From Paenibacillus donghaensis (GTDB lineage: Bacteria > Bacillota > Bacilli > Paenibacillales > Paenibacillaceae), in assembly GCF_002192415.1 (NCBI RefSeq), contig NZ_CP021780.1, positions 310,001 to 374,000 of the forward strand: a stretch of 64,000 nucleotides of DNA, written 5' to 3'. Made by a program: the position numbers and the translations under genes. The notes beneath the pieces were generated by a model. That model had not been told where the DNA came from. It saw only the letters and a list, made by a program, of their open reading frames with translations, and made no database searches. Of this stretch, positions 20,573 through 29,403 are shown piece by piece. Within the stretch, counting starts at the first letter, position 1, and each line of letters starts with the position of its first letter.

Positions 20573-21928
20573 GTGTCCAAAAAGATTAATTTTGACTACA
20601 GCAAAGCCCTTTCCTTCTTCAGCCAAAGTGAAATTGACAACCTTGCCGCTCCGGTGAAACTGGCTCATGAGCAGTTACATAACAAGAGTGGTGCCGGCTC
20701 TGATTATCTGGGCTGGATCGACCTTCCCACTGCTTATGACAAGGCTGAATTTGCCCGCATCCAGCAGGCGGCCACGAAGATTCAGAATGATTCCGAGGTT
20801 TTGATTGTTATCGGCATCGGCGGTTCTTATCTGGGAGCACGCGCTGCCATTGAAGCCTTATCCCATTCCTTCTATAACAATCTTGCTAAAGACAAGCGCA
20901 AGACACCTGAGGTGTATTTCGCCGGCAATAACATCAGCTCCACTTATATTACGCATCTGCTTGACCTCGTTGAAGGTAAGGATTTCTCCGTCAACGTCAT
21001 CTCCAAATCCGGTACAACTACCGAGCCGGCGATTGCTTTCCGCATCTTCCGCGCAGAGCTGGAGAAGAAATACGGCAAGGAAGAAGCACGCAAACGTATT
21101 TATGCTACGACCGATAAAGAGAAAGGCGCGCTGAAGAAGCTGGCTACTGAAGAAGGTTATGAGTCCTTTATCATTCCTGACGATGTAGGCGGACGTTATT
21201 CCGTGCTTACCCCGGTTGGCCTGTTGCCGATTGCCGTTGCCGGGATTAACATTGAAGAAATGATGCTTGGCGCAGCAGCGGCAGCTGATGAATTCAGCAA
21301 CCCTGATGTAGCAGTGAACCAGAGCTACCAGTATGCCGCAGTTCGTAATGCATTGTACCGCAAAGGCAAAACAACCGAAATTCTCGTGAACTATGAGCCA
21401 TCGCTGCACTTTGTATCTGAATGGTGGAAACAGCTGTTTGGCGAAAGTGAAGGCAAGGATTTCAAAGGGATTTATCCATCCTCGGTGGATTTCTCCACAG
21501 ATCTGCACTCCATGGGCCAGTTCATTCAGGAGGGTAACCGCAACATTTTCGAAACGGTTATTCAAGTGGAGCAGGTAGAGCAGCACGTAACGATTGAGAG
21601 TGATCCTGATGATTTGGATGGTCTGAACTTCCTGACCGGCAAAACGATGGATTTCGTAAACAAAAAGGCTTTCCAGGGAACGATGCTGGCGCATACTGAC
21701 GGACAGGTACCTAACCTGATTGTTACGATCCCTGACCAAACACCGTATACTTTTGGATATCTGGTTTATTTCTTTGAAAAAGCCTGCGGCATCAGCGGAT
21801 ACCTGCTGGGCGTTAATCCTTTTGACCAACCGGGTGTGGAAGCTTACAAGAAAAATATGTTCGCATTGCTGGGCAAACCAGGCTACGAGAAGGAAAAGGC
21901 TGAGCTTGAAGCCAGACTTACCGAGTAG
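20573..21928 (+). CDS. pgi: glucose-6-phosphate isomerase
   Basis: Pgi interconverts glucose 6-phosphate and fructose 6-phosphate in glycolysis and gluconeogenesis. It has 451 residues, the short Firmicute form, and begins at GTG 20573 behind AGGAGG (20556-20561). The phosphate-binding segment [12 protein letters not shown] and the SIS motif [10 protein letters not shown] (near residue 146) are intact. [19 protein letters not shown] and the C-terminal [10 protein letters not shown] are also present. It appears monocistronic, and an imperfect dyad (GGAGCAGTCC / GGACTGCTCC) lies shortly after the stop. Confidence 0.97.
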   Translation: MSKKINFDYSKALSFFSQSEIDNLAAPVKLAHEQLHNKSGAGSDYLGWIDLPTAYDKAEFARIQQAATKIQNDSEVLIVIGIGGSYLGARAAIEALSHSFYNNLAKDKRKTPEVYFAGNNISSTYITHLLDLVEGKDFSVNVISKSGTTTEPAIAFRIFRAELEKKYGKEEARKRIYATTDKEKGALKKLATEEGYESFIIPDDVGGRYSVLTPVGLLPIAVAGINIEEMMLGAAAAADEFSNPDVAVNQSYQYAAVRNALYRKGKTTEILVNYEPSLHFVSEWWKQLFGESEGKDFKGIYPSSVDFSTDLHSMGQFIQEGNRNIFETVIQVEQVEQHVTIESDPDDLDGLNFLTGKTMDFVNKKAFQGTMLAHTDGQVPNLIVTIPDQTPYTFGYLVYFFEKACGISGYLLGVNPFDQPGVEAYKKNMFALLGKPGYEKEKAELEARLTE

Positions 21929-21975
21929 ACTTTAAGCCGGCACCGAATATTCATATCAGGCACGTTCACCAGGGA

Positions 21976-22013
21976 GCAGTCCATAGGTTATCCAATACCA
22001 AGGACTGCTCCTC
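21976..22013 (+). terminator. weak candidate terminator after pgi
   Basis: GGAGCAGTCC and GGACTGCTCC form 10-bp perfect arms around an 18-base loop. The following sequence is TCATATATA and not a clean T-run, so termination is uncertain. Confidence 0.4.
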
Positions 22014-22054
22014 ATATATATCAACCGATCATACGGAACATAAGGACTGGAATA

Positions 22055-22690
22055 ATGATGCTGGAACAATACCGGACGGTGCGTTCTCCTGGATCCCAGG
22101 AAATCGTAATCCGTAAATCACGCTTTATCGGCCATGTCATGCCGGTGGAGAATGAGGAAGCAGCCCTGCAGTTTATCGAAGACATCAAGAAGAAGCATTG
22201 GAACGCGACACATAATTGTTCTGCTTATATGATTGGTGAGAGGGACGAAATTCAGAGGCAGTCGGACGACGGGGAACCGAGTGGAACGGCCGGTAAACCG
22301 ATCTTGGAGGTAATCCGCAACCAGGGTGTTAAGAATGTTGCAATTGTAGTAACCCGTTATTTTGGAGGCATTATGCTGGGAGCCGGAGGATTAATCCGCG
22401 CTTACACGGATGGTGCAGTGCTGGCACTTGAAGCTGGAGAAGTGATCACCCGTGTACTGCGGCGAGAGGTATTCGTAGAGATTGAATACACCTGGCTGGG
22501 TAAGGTTGAGAATGAGCTTAGAGGAAGAGGCATCCAGACAGGCGAAACTTTGTTTACGGATAAAGTTACATTGGTTTGTCTGCCCCGAAATGATGAAGGC
22601 GACCGCTTTGTAGCATGGATAACAGATTTAACCCAGGGGCAAGCCCTGGTTACAGAAGGGCGGCGGCTTTACTACAGCGAAGGGGAATAA
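22055..22690 (+). CDS. yigZ: YigZ/YvyE (IMPACT, UPF0029) family protein
   Basis: This 211-residue protein has the two-domain YigZ layout. The N-terminal UPF0029/IMPACT domain (residues about 18-125) contains KSRFIGHV, HNCSAY, SDDGEPSGTAGKPILE and TRYFGGIMLGAGGLIRAY. A C-terminal ferredoxin-like DUF1949 domain follows. Members are linked to translation control by homology with eukaryotic IMPACT, but the bacterial reaction is unsettled. There is an adjacent pair of ATG codons at 22055 and 22058. It lies only 3 bases from the following TetR gene, so both are probably on one transcript. Confidence 0.88.
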   Translation: MMLEQYRTVRSPGSQEIVIRKSRFIGHVMPVENEEAALQFIEDIKKKHWNATHNCSAYMIGERDEIQRQSDDGEPSGTAGKPILEVIRNQGVKNVAIVVTRYFGGIMLGAGGLIRAYTDGAVLALEAGEVITRVLRREVFVEIEYTWLGKVENELRGRGIQTGETLFTDKVTLVCLPRNDEGDRFVAWITDLTQGQALVTEGRRLYYSEGE

Positions 22691-22693
22691 AAC

Positions 22694-23275
22694 ATGGCAA
22701 GAAGAGCAGTAGAACAGGAGTTGTCGAGAGAACGGATATTGGAAGCAGCCAGGCATCTGTTCATAACGAAAGGATACCGTGCTATTTCCATGCGCAGCAT
22801 TGGACAGCACTTGGGTTACAGCCATGGCTCACTGTATTACCACTTTAAAGAGAAGGCTGAATTGTTCTACGCGATTGTGGTAGAAGACTTCAATTATGTG
22901 GCTGCACTGCTCAGTCAATCGATGAGCAATCCGCCTGAAGAGGGCATGAGCCGTGTGGAACAGCTGATTATGGAGTTCATTAAATTTGGTCTGGATCACC
23001 CATACCAATATGAAATTATGTTTATGATCCGCGATGAAGAGCTGCTTGCTTATTGTAGAGCAGAACAGGGCCGATGTTTCGAGTTGTTTGCGAGTATCGT
23101 ACGCCGTCATATGAAGGAAGAAGGTTATGTTACGGAAGATTGGCAAAGTGTGCCCCTGACGTTATTCCTCTCTGCCCACGGATTTATTTCCTATTATATT
23201 CAGGATAAGGTTTCATTTGAGGATGTTAAACCGGCCGCGCTGTCCCATATTAAGGTATTGAGCCGCAGCTTATAA
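22694..23275 (+). CDS. TetR/AcrR-family transcriptional regulator
   Basis: This 193-residue protein has an N-terminal TetR helix-turn-helix (residues about 10-57; AISMRSIGQHLGYSHGSLYYHFKEKAEL split across two helices). An all-helical ligand-binding domain follows. It lies 3 bases after yigZ and ends before a strong terminator, so it may regulate genes elsewhere as well as itself. I see no clear operator close by, and the ligand cannot be predicted. Confidence 0.88.
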   Translation: MARRAVEQELSRERILEAARHLFITKGYRAISMRSIGQHLGYSHGSLYYHFKEKAELFYAIVVEDFNYVAALLSQSMSNPPEEGMSRVEQLIMEFIKFGLDHPYQYEIMFMIRDEELLAYCRAEQGRCFELFASIVRRHMKEEGYVTEDWQSVPLTLFLSAHGFISYYIQDKVSFEDVKPAALSHIKVLSRSL

Positions 23276-23368
23276 CCTTGCCTTTTTTTATGGCTGCTTA
23301 CTTTACAGCTGTGCATTGGTATAACGTTGCATGGTGAAAGTCCTATAGCCGATATATATTATATATAG

Positions 23369-23411
23369 AAAAAGCCGTTCCCAGTTTATTAAAGGGAGCG
23401 GCTTTTTTTAC
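23369..23411 (+). terminator. rho-independent terminator after the TetR gene
   Basis: Arms AAAAAGCCGTTCCC / GGGAGCGGCTTTTT pair with one G-U and enclose an 11-base loop, followed by further T residues. Confidence 0.85.
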
Positions 23412-23420
23412 ATACAGAAT

Positions 23421-23545
23421 TTATAGGTTCCACGCCATAAATTATCCTTCTATTTCTCGCAGAAACGGATGCCTGAAAGCGATACGTAGTATCGCTGCTT
23501 CGGAAGCATACGCTTTGCAGAGGACGGTGAAGCCGTTTTTTCTTG
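23421..23545. repeat. copy of a dispersed mosaic element
   Basis: This stretch holds CACGCCAT, ATTATCCTTC, GAAACGGATGCC, a small internal stem (GCGATACGTAGTATCGC) and TTGCAGAGGACGG, ending near GCCGTTTTTTC. Its first part recurs at 31757-31806 and its second part at 29338-29396. The remainder of the 23276-23831 gap holds the sulfate-operon promoter and leader. Confidence 0.6.
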
Positions 23546-23704
23546 GTACACCATTAACCTTCTATAATTTTCAAATAATATTGCCGCTGCCGGGGACCGT
23601 CGAATTCGCAGAAATCTCCATAGTATACAGCATCCTACTCACTCCCCTTTGCTGGCTTAGCGGCCTGTATAGATATATTTTACCCCATTTGCAGTGGAAA
23701 GTAA

Positions 23705-23734
23705 TTGACGGCAGTTAGATGCATTTGGTAAAGT
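23705..23734 (+). promoter_or_regulatory. probable promoter of the sulfate operon
   Basis: TTGACG (23705-23710), an 18-base spacer and TAAAGT (23729-23734) would give a leader of about 90 bases before cysT. Confidence 0.5.
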
Positions 23735-23796
23735 AATGATAATATTCATTAAACCAAGTATATTAATAGGAATAATTGTTGAAGTGAGTAATGTAT

Positions 23797-23816
23797 ACCG
23801 ACCGATTAGCCGGAGG
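23797..23816 (+). promoter_or_regulatory. candidate operator in the sulfate-operon leader
   Basis: The partial dyad ACCGACCGATTAGCCGGAGG lies just before the cysT ribosome site. Its left half CCGACCGATT resembles CCGACTAATT before metQ (30785-30794), which suggests a shared sulfur regulator, possibly of the Rrf2/CymR type. This is inferred from two sites only. Confidence 0.35.
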
Positions 23817-23831
23817 TGGGGGGACTTATCT

Positions 23832-24647
23832 TTGAATTCTCTGATTAGGCATAAGGGCTGGACTTTAGGCTTTCGAACTACGATTCTGCTGTATTTTGTT
23901 GTACTGATCATTCTGCCTATTCTTGGGGTCTACTACAATTCCTTCTCGCTCGGTTTGGGGAGCTTCATGGAGAGCATCACTGATCCGATCGCCTGGAAAT
24001 CGGTGCTGCTGACACTGAAGCTGGCTGTTATGGCAGCCGCCATCAATGTCGTAATGGGCACAATGGTCGCCTGGGTGCTGATCCGCTATCAATTTCCCGG
24101 CAAGGCGCTGCTGAACAGTCTTGTCGATTTGCCGTTTGCGTTGCCGACAGCCGTAGGCGGTTTGATGATTCTGCTGCTGCTGGGACCCGGAAGCTGGATT
24201 GGACGGATGTCTGCTGCGCTGGGTTTTGAGATTGTTTTTCATCAGCCGGCCATTGTAATTGCCATGGTATTCGTTACCTTTCCGTTCGTCATCCGTGCGG
24301 TGCAGCCTCTGCTGGAGGAGCTTGACCCGTCGGAGGAGGAAGCGGCCTATACCATGGGGGCCAAGGGAAGCCGCGTCTTCCGCCAGGTGATTCTGCCTTC
24401 GATGGCACCCGGCATGATCGGCGGGGGAATGCTGGCTTTCTCACGGGCGCTGGCCGAGTTTGGCGCGGTGGTGCTGGTGGCAGGCAATATCCCGGGACGG
24501 ACGCTGGTGTCCTCTGTTTTTATTTATGGTGAAGTGGAGAGTGACAACCCGGTGGGAGCGGCTGCAGTGTCGGTGATTCTGCTGACCTTGTCCTTTCTGA
24601 TTCTCTGGCTGATCAATATCCTGCAGATGCGGGGGAGACGGTCATGA
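23832..24647 (+). CDS. cysT: sulfate/thiosulfate ABC transporter permease CysT
   Basis: CysT is one of the two membrane subunits of the sulfate importer. I place the start at TTG 23832, behind a purine-rich GGAGGTGGGGGGA, giving 271 residues. The open frame continues to 23736, but that stretch is leader sequence. About six membrane helices and the EAA loop that contacts the ATPase (DPSEEEAAYTMGAKGSRVFRQV, split as EEEAAYTMGA then a basic helix) are visible. The stop overlaps the start of cysW by four bases (ATGA), indicating tight coupling. Confidence 0.9.
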   Translation: MNSLIRHKGWTLGFRTTILLYFVVLIILPILGVYYNSFSLGLGSFMESITDPIAWKSVLLTLKLAVMAAAINVVMGTMVAWVLIRYQFPGKALLNSLVDLPFALPTAVGGLMILLLLGPGSWIGRMSAALGFEIVFHQPAIVIAMVFVTFPFVIRAVQPLLEELDPSEEEAAYTMGAKGSRVFRQVILPSMAPGMIGGGMLAFSRALAEFGAVVLVAGNIPGRTLVSSVFIYGEVESDNPVGAAAVSVILLTLSFLILWLINILQMRGRRS

Positions 24648-25441
24648 GAAGATTATGGATTGGACTGACCTATCTGGTGTTCTTCGTGCTGATTGCCGCG
24701 CCGCTGGGCAAGATGGCCACGGGAGCCTTCAGCGAGGGCTTCGGCGGTTTCCGCAGCGCACTGATCCGGCCGGAGGCGCTGCATGCGCTGATGATGACCG
24801 GAATTGTCGTGGTTATCGTAACGCTGCTCAACACTTTGTTTGGTGTAATGACGGCACTTTATCTTGTACGTGCGAAATGGCTGGGCAGACGGCTCAAAGG
24901 GCTGCTGAACAGCATTGTGGATCTGCCTTATGCGGTATCGCCTGTTATTGGCGGGCTGATGATCGTGCTGCTGCTGGGGCCGGACAGTGCGCTTGGGGCG
25001 ATGTTTGAGTCGCTAGGTGTGAAGATTGTGTATGCTGTTCCGGGTATGATTATCGCTACCCTGTTTGTGACTTTTCCGCTGATGGTGCGTGAAGTCATGC
25101 CGGTGCTGCAGGAGATCGGCTCTCAGCAGGAGGAAGCGGCCTCGACGCTTGGGGCGCATGCCTGGACGACCTTCTGGAGGGTAACCTGGCCATCGATCCG
25201 CTGGGCGGTCGTGTATGGCGTGATTCTGACGGTAGCCCGCTCACTGGGCGAATTCGGCGCAGTGCTTGTGGTGTCGGGCAATATTATGAACAAAACACAA
25301 ACGGCAACAACGCTGGTTTATCAGGACGTGGAGAATTTTAATGTCACTGCCGCTGGCGGAATAGCGCTGGTGCTGGCTGCGTTCTCCGCTGGTCTACTAC
25401 TGCTGATGGAATGGGCCAAGAGAAGAAAGGGAGTGCACTAG
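24644..25441 (+). CDS. cysW: sulfate/thiosulfate ABC transporter permease CysW
   Basis: This 265-residue second permease of the sulfate importer overlaps cysT by four bases. It has about six hydrophobic segments, a conserved SIVDLPYAVSPVIGGLM region and the coupling loop QQEEAASTLGAHAWTTFW. Characteristic downstream segments such as SLGEFGAVLVVSGNI are intact. It should pair with CysT in the membrane and dock on the CysA ATPase encoded next. Confidence 0.92.
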   Translation: MRRLWIGLTYLVFFVLIAAPLGKMATGAFSEGFGGFRSALIRPEALHALMMTGIVVVIVTLLNTLFGVMTALYLVRAKWLGRRLKGLLNSIVDLPYAVSPVIGGLMIVLLLGPDSALGAMFESLGVKIVYAVPGMIIATLFVTFPLMVREVMPVLQEIGSQQEEAASTLGAHAWTTFWRVTWPSIRWAVVYGVILTVARSLGEFGAVLVVSGNIMNKTQTATTLVYQDVENFNVTAAGGIALVLAAFSAGLLLLMEWAKRRKGVH

Positions 25442-25443
25442 AT

Positions 25444-26508
25444 ATGCATGTGGAAGTCCGGGGGCTGGATAAGCATTTTGGAGAGTTTCATGCGGTCAAA
25501 GACGTCAATTTCGGCATTACCAAAGGCCATCTGATTGGCCTGTTAGGTCCAAGCGGAGGCGGCAAAACCTCAATCCTGCGCATGCTGGCAGGGCTGGAGA
25601 ACCCGGATTCGGGCGAGATTATTTTTCACGGACAGACGGTGAATCACCTGCCGCCGCAGGAGCGCGGGATCGGCTTCGTGTTCCAGAACTACGCGTTGTT
25701 CAAGCATATGACCGTCTTTGAGAATATCGCTTTTGGCCTCAAGGTCAAAAAAGCCAGTAAAGCAGCGATTCGCGACCGTGTGGCAGAACTCGTGGAGCTG
25801 ACCGGCCTGAAGGGCTTCGAGAAGCGTTACCCGCATCAGCTCTCGGGCGGACAACGCCAGCGTGTTGCGTTCGCGCGTGCGCTTGCTCCAGAGCCGCAGC
25901 TGCTGCTGCTGGATGAGCCGTTTGCCGCCATCGATGCGAAGATCCGCCAGGAGCTGCGTTCCTGGCTGCGCGAGCTGATTGAGCGGGTGGGAATCACCTC
26001 CATTTTCGTGACGCATGACCAGGATGAAGCGATTGAGGTCGCCGATGAGATTATGATCATCAACCAGGGCCGTCTGGAGCAGAAAGGGACGCCGTGGGAC
26101 ATCTATAAGGAGCCGAAGACGCCGTTTGTGGCCACCTTTGTCGGGGAATCAACTCTGATTGAGGATGCCTCCGAGCTGAAGGGCTTCAAGAATGCTGGCA
26201 GCGGCAAAGCTACCAAGGCGCTCATCCGGCCCGAATATATTGAGGTTGGCAGCCTGAATGAGTTCAGAATCGCCTCGGCGACCGAGCAGGGCATCGTCAA
26301 GCAGCTGCATTTCCGCGGCAGCGAATGGCTGGTGGAGGTTGAAGTGAACGGCCACAAGCTGGTGACTTATCGTTCGCTGGAGAAGGAGACGCTGCAGCCG
26401 GGCCAGGATATCTCGGTGCTTGTCCACCGGGCCTACCTGTTTAACGACGATCACAGCTGGATTCAGGAGAATAGTCTGAAGGTCGATCCGATGCCGGTAT
26501 TTATCTAA
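25444..26508 (+). CDS. cysA: sulfate/thiosulfate ABC transporter ATP-binding protein CysA
   Basis: This 354-residue ATPase starts at ATG 25444, behind AAAGGGAG, two bases after cysW. An upstream in-frame ATG lies inside cysW. Walker A is GPSGGGKTS, the signature is LSGGQRQRVAFARAL, Walker B is LLLLDEPFAAID and the switch His is in VTHDQDEA. A C-terminal extension of about 110 residues has the TOBE-like form used for regulation in sulfate/molybdate importers. It supplies ATP-driven force for CysTW. Confidence 0.93.
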   Translation: MHVEVRGLDKHFGEFHAVKDVNFGITKGHLIGLLGPSGGGKTSILRMLAGLENPDSGEIIFHGQTVNHLPPQERGIGFVFQNYALFKHMTVFENIAFGLKVKKASKAAIRDRVAELVELTGLKGFEKRYPHQLSGGQRQRVAFARALAPEPQLLLLDEPFAAIDAKIRQELRSWLRELIERVGITSIFVTHDQDEAIEVADEIMIINQGRLEQKGTPWDIYKEPKTPFVATFVGESTLIEDASELKGFKNAGSGKATKALIRPEYIEVGSLNEFRIASATEQGIVKQLHFRGSEWLVEVEVNGHKLVTYRSLEKETLQPGQDISVLVHRAYLFNDDHSWIQENSLKVDPMPVFI

Positions 26509-26528
26509 ATTAAAGGAAGTGGGCCGCA

Positions 26529-27596
26529 ATGAAGCTGATCAAAAGGAGCAGACCGCTGCACGGATGGCTTGCTGCCCTCATGTTTGTTATCACAATAGTA
26601 ACGGTATCCGGCTGTGGCAACGGGCAGACAGGAACGGCTGCCGAGGCCGGAGGGCAAAGTGATCTTACGCTGGTTATCGGTGCTTACAGTGTGGCTAAAG
26701 ATGCGATGCAGGAGATTCTGCCGCTGTTTGCGGCCCAGTGGAAGGCGGATACCGGTCAGACGCTCAGCTTCCAGGAGTCATATGAGGCATCGGGAACCCA
26801 GGCACGCTCCATTGCCGGGGGCTTCGAAGCGGATGTAACCTTGCTGGCGATGGAAGGCGACGTGGAGAAACTGGTGAAGGCCGGGCTTGTCGCGCCGGAT
26901 TGGAAGGATCGGGGCGAGAACGGCATGGTGACCCGTTCGGTGGTGGCTCTCGGAACGCGGGAAGGCAACCCCAAGAACATCCGCGATTTTCAAGACCTGG
27001 CGAAACGGGGGGTGAAGGTGCTGTATCCCAACCCCAAAACATCCGGTGGAGCCCAGTGGGACATTAACGCGATCTATGGGGCCGGTCTGAAGCTCTCTGA
27101 AGAGCAGGAGGGACTCAAGGACCCTGTGGCTGCGAAGGATTTTCTGGAGCGGATACACGCCAACGTAGAGTCTCTGGACAAAAGCGGCCGCGCCTCCATG
27201 GCTGCGTTCGAATACGGTGTCGGCGATGTGATCGTAACATATGAGAATGAGCTGCTGGCGAGAATCGCCAAAGGAGTCCATTACGAGATCATTGTTCCCG
27301 AGAATACGATTCTGATCGAGAATCCGGCGGCGGTGATTGATAAATATGCAGAGGAGCATGGCACACGCCCGGCAGCGGAGGCGCTGGTAGATTATCTGCT
27401 GAAGCCACAAGCGCAGGAGATCTTCGCCAAGCATGGCTTCCGGCCCGTGGATAAGCAGGTATATGCAGCTAACCAAAGCCGTTATCCCGACCCGGCCGGG
27501 CTGTTTGATATCGAATACCTCGGGGGCTGGGACGAAGTCCGCAGCACGCTGTATTCCAAGCGTGGAATCTGGTATCAGGTGTTGGCCGGAATCTGA
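26529..27596 (+). CDS. sbp: sulfate-binding lipoprotein
   Basis: This 355-residue extracytoplasmic solute-binding protein has a signal peptide that ends in a lipobox (VSGC; Cys near residue 29), followed by a flexible Gly/Ala linker. Hallmarks of the sulfate-binding family are present: LTLVIGAYSVAKDAMQEI near the mature start, ESYEASGTQARSIAGGFEADV, and the ligand-site segment NPKTSGGAQWDINAIYG. It delivers sulfate or thiosulfate to CysTW. Here it is the last gene of the operon, whereas in many bacteria it comes first. It lies 20 bases after cysA. Confidence 0.92.
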   Translation: MKLIKRSRPLHGWLAALMFVITIVTVSGCGNGQTGTAAEAGGQSDLTLVIGAYSVAKDAMQEILPLFAAQWKADTGQTLSFQESYEASGTQARSIAGGFEADVTLLAMEGDVEKLVKAGLVAPDWKDRGENGMVTRSVVALGTREGNPKNIRDFQDLAKRGVKVLYPNPKTSGGAQWDINAIYGAGLKLSEEQEGLKDPVAAKDFLERIHANVESLDKSGRASMAAFEYGVGDVIVTYENELLARIAKGVHYEIIVPENTILIENPAAVIDKYAEEHGTRPAAEALVDYLLKPQAQEIFAKHGFRPVDKQVYAANQSRYPDPAGLFDIEYLGGWDEVRSTLYSKRGIWYQVLAGI

Positions 27597-27736
27597 GTGG
27601 AGGGATCAAAGCCCGTAATTTCGCGAAATGGCATGATACACATCTGCAGCTCCCCTGGACTTGGAATCCTTCCTTCATCTGCTCTATAATGGAGTCTACT
27701 TGAATTTCCGTGTAAGGAACTGAAGGAGAGAGACAG

Positions 27737-28519
27737 ATGGATACGTTGGTGTTTTTGGGTACGGGGGATGCGATGGGCGTTCCGCGGGTCTACTGCAACT
27801 GCAATATCTGTACAGAAGCAAGAACGGACGGAGACAATATCCGGCTGCGCTCTTCCGTGCTGATTGATAACGGCGAGGATGTGCTGGTGATTGACTGCGG
27901 GCCGGATTGGCGGCGGCAGATGGAGGCGGAGGGCATCCGCAGCATGCGCAGGCTGCTGGTGACGCATGCCCACTTCGACCATATCGGCGGACTGCCGGAA
28001 TGGGCCGATGCCTGCCGCTGGATGGGGTATAAGGGAGAACTGTATGCCCCTGCTGAAATAATCCTGGTGATCCAGCGGCAGTATCCGTGGCTCACCAGCC
28101 ATATTGAGATGATTCCCTGTGACGATGGGGTGGAGCTGGATGGCTGGCAGATCAGCACCTGGAAGGTCAACCATGGCAAAAACGGCTATTCCTACGCCTT
28201 CCGGCTGGAGAAGGCCGGGTATGCCTGGGTGTATTGCCCCGATTCGATCTCGCTGGGACCGGAGGAGACTGGGCGGATGGGCGGAGCCGACCTGCTGGTG
28301 CTGGGAACCAGCTTCTATTATGAGGCTGCCGAGCTGTCCACCCGTTCGGTCTATGATATGACCGAGGCGGCGGAGCTGCTCCAGGTGGTGAAGCCGCGCC
28401 GGGCCGTCTATACGCATATGTCGCATGATGTTGACGTGAACGAAGCTTATATTCTGCCGGAGAATGTGACACTGGCCCGGACAGGCCTCAGACTGCCGCT
28501 TGGCACAGCGGAAGCCTAG
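27737..28519 (+). CDS. PhnP-like metallo-beta-lactamase-fold phosphodiesterase
   Basis: This 260-residue protein begins at ATG 27737 behind GGAGAGAG. The metal motif HxHxDH is seen as THAHFDHIGG (His77, His79, Asp81, His82). Further ligands are His169 in WKVNHGKNG and Asp in YCPDSI, with His in YTHMSHDVD near the C-terminus. The N-terminal segment FLGTGDAMGVPRVYCNCNIC, with clustered cysteines, is typical of the PhnP/RNase Z-like branch, where PhnP hydrolyses cyclic ribose phosphates. No phosphonate genes are nearby, so the substrate is uncertain. It follows the sulfate operon by 140 bases and appears to have its own promoter. Confidence 0.78.
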   Translation: MDTLVFLGTGDAMGVPRVYCNCNICTEARTDGDNIRLRSSVLIDNGEDVLVIDCGPDWRRQMEAEGIRSMRRLLVTHAHFDHIGGLPEWADACRWMGYKGELYAPAEIILVIQRQYPWLTSHIEMIPCDDGVELDGWQISTWKVNHGKNGYSYAFRLEKAGYAWVYCPDSISLGPEETGRMGGADLLVLGTSFYYEAAELSTRSVYDMTEAAELLQVVKPRRAVYTHMSHDVDVNEAYILPENVTLARTGLRLPLGTAEA

Positions 28520-28656
28520 AACAAACGTTACTGCTTAATCCCGCTGAGGATGTAGAATGCTGAACTAGAGCTTTCATAGAGATTAGATGCAAAACTGGTT
28601 ACTGCTTAGGCCCCCTATCCCACTTCGACCGTAACTCTCGCTTCGATTTCAGACAG

Positions 28657-28800
28657 CTAGCGGACCGAGGAGCCTCTATTTGCTGGAAATAGACAGGTTT
28701 GCCGGATTGACGGACCGGAGAGCCCCTATATTACAGGAATCACCCCGTTTAGAGCCTGTTTGGATGATTTAGCGGCTAGACGGTCCGCTAGAAAGCGGGT
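28657..28800. repeat. 50-bp direct repeat with an inverted partner
   Basis: CGGACCGAGGAGCCTCTATT (28661) is repeated 50 bases later as CGGACCGGAGAGCCCCTATA (28711), and an inverted copy of the first block (GACGGTCCGCTAG, 28778-28790) follows. This lies in the 884-base gap between the PhnP-like gene and the SDR gene. The rest of the gap outside the repeats shows no gene. Confidence 0.6.
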
Positions 28801-28958
28801 TACCTATCCTTGAAGGACTTGGAGTGTCGCAGGGTCATAAGTAGTAACCACAACTGCATTTCATTTCAGCTGGAATTACTGTTATCGGTCAAATTAGTGC
28901 AAATATGGTTACTACTTAGGTCCACTGACGATGTGAATGCTGCGCAGATCCCTTCAAA

Positions 28959-29151
28959 GAAATTAGATGCGAATACGCACTTAATTTCAACCAAAACGGC
29001 TGTTAGAAGGTAAATAAGTGCGATTATGCAACTAATTGCGAGTAAATTGTTTGTTCAGTCCTCAGAATCGGAAATTAAGTGCATTATGGCACTTATTTGC
29101 TTCAAAACGTGAAAAACCCGTGAATTAGATGCAGATTCGCAACTAATTTCA
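28959..29151. repeat. four-dyad intergenic element, copy 1
   Basis: Four imperfect dyads of about 28 bp begin near 28959, 29012, 29072 and 29122. The first pairs GAAATTAGATGCG with CGCACTTAATTTC around a 4-base loop. The linkers contain CAAAACG-type blocks that recur in the homologous element at 59211-59402. Confidence 0.7.
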
Positions 29152-29275
29152 TGATTGGACTGATGTGGCGATCAAAATTTGTGCTCGTTTCCTATGAAGT
29201 CCTAAGTAGTAAGCAAATATGCAACTATTTTCGAGTGAATTACTTGTTTATTGCATATAATCGGTGATCAACTTT

Positions 29276-29329
29276 CAACAAAAAGGAAGCCAGTTGCCCA
29301 AATGGGCGGACATGGCTTCCTTTTGTTGA
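29276..29329. terminator. strong hairpin, probable terminator
   Basis: CAACAAAAAGGAAGCCA pairs with TGGCTTCCTTTTGTTG, with one extra A, around a 21-base loop. The plus-strand 3' arm is T-rich. Confidence 0.6.
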
Positions 29330-29337
29330 AATATAAG

Positions 29338-29396
29338 TTTATCGAAGAAACGGATGCCGCCTCTTGCAGAGGACGGCATCCGTTTCTTCTTGTTTC
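29338..29396. repeat. hairpin copy of the dispersed GAAACGGATGCC element
   Basis: GAAGAAACGGATGCCG and CGGCATCCGTTTCTTC form 16-bp perfect arms around CCTCTTGCAGAGGA. The blocks GAAACGGATGCC and TTGCAGAGGACGG recur at 23421-23545. Its position eight bases after the SDR stop would suit a minus-strand terminator, though no T-run follows in that direction. Confidence 0.65.
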
Positions 29397-29403
29397 ATTG
29401 AGG

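Noticed and set aside
20858..21829. 323-codon open frame antisense to pgi
   Set aside because: It lies wholly within an intact pgi gene and shows no domain or ribosome site.
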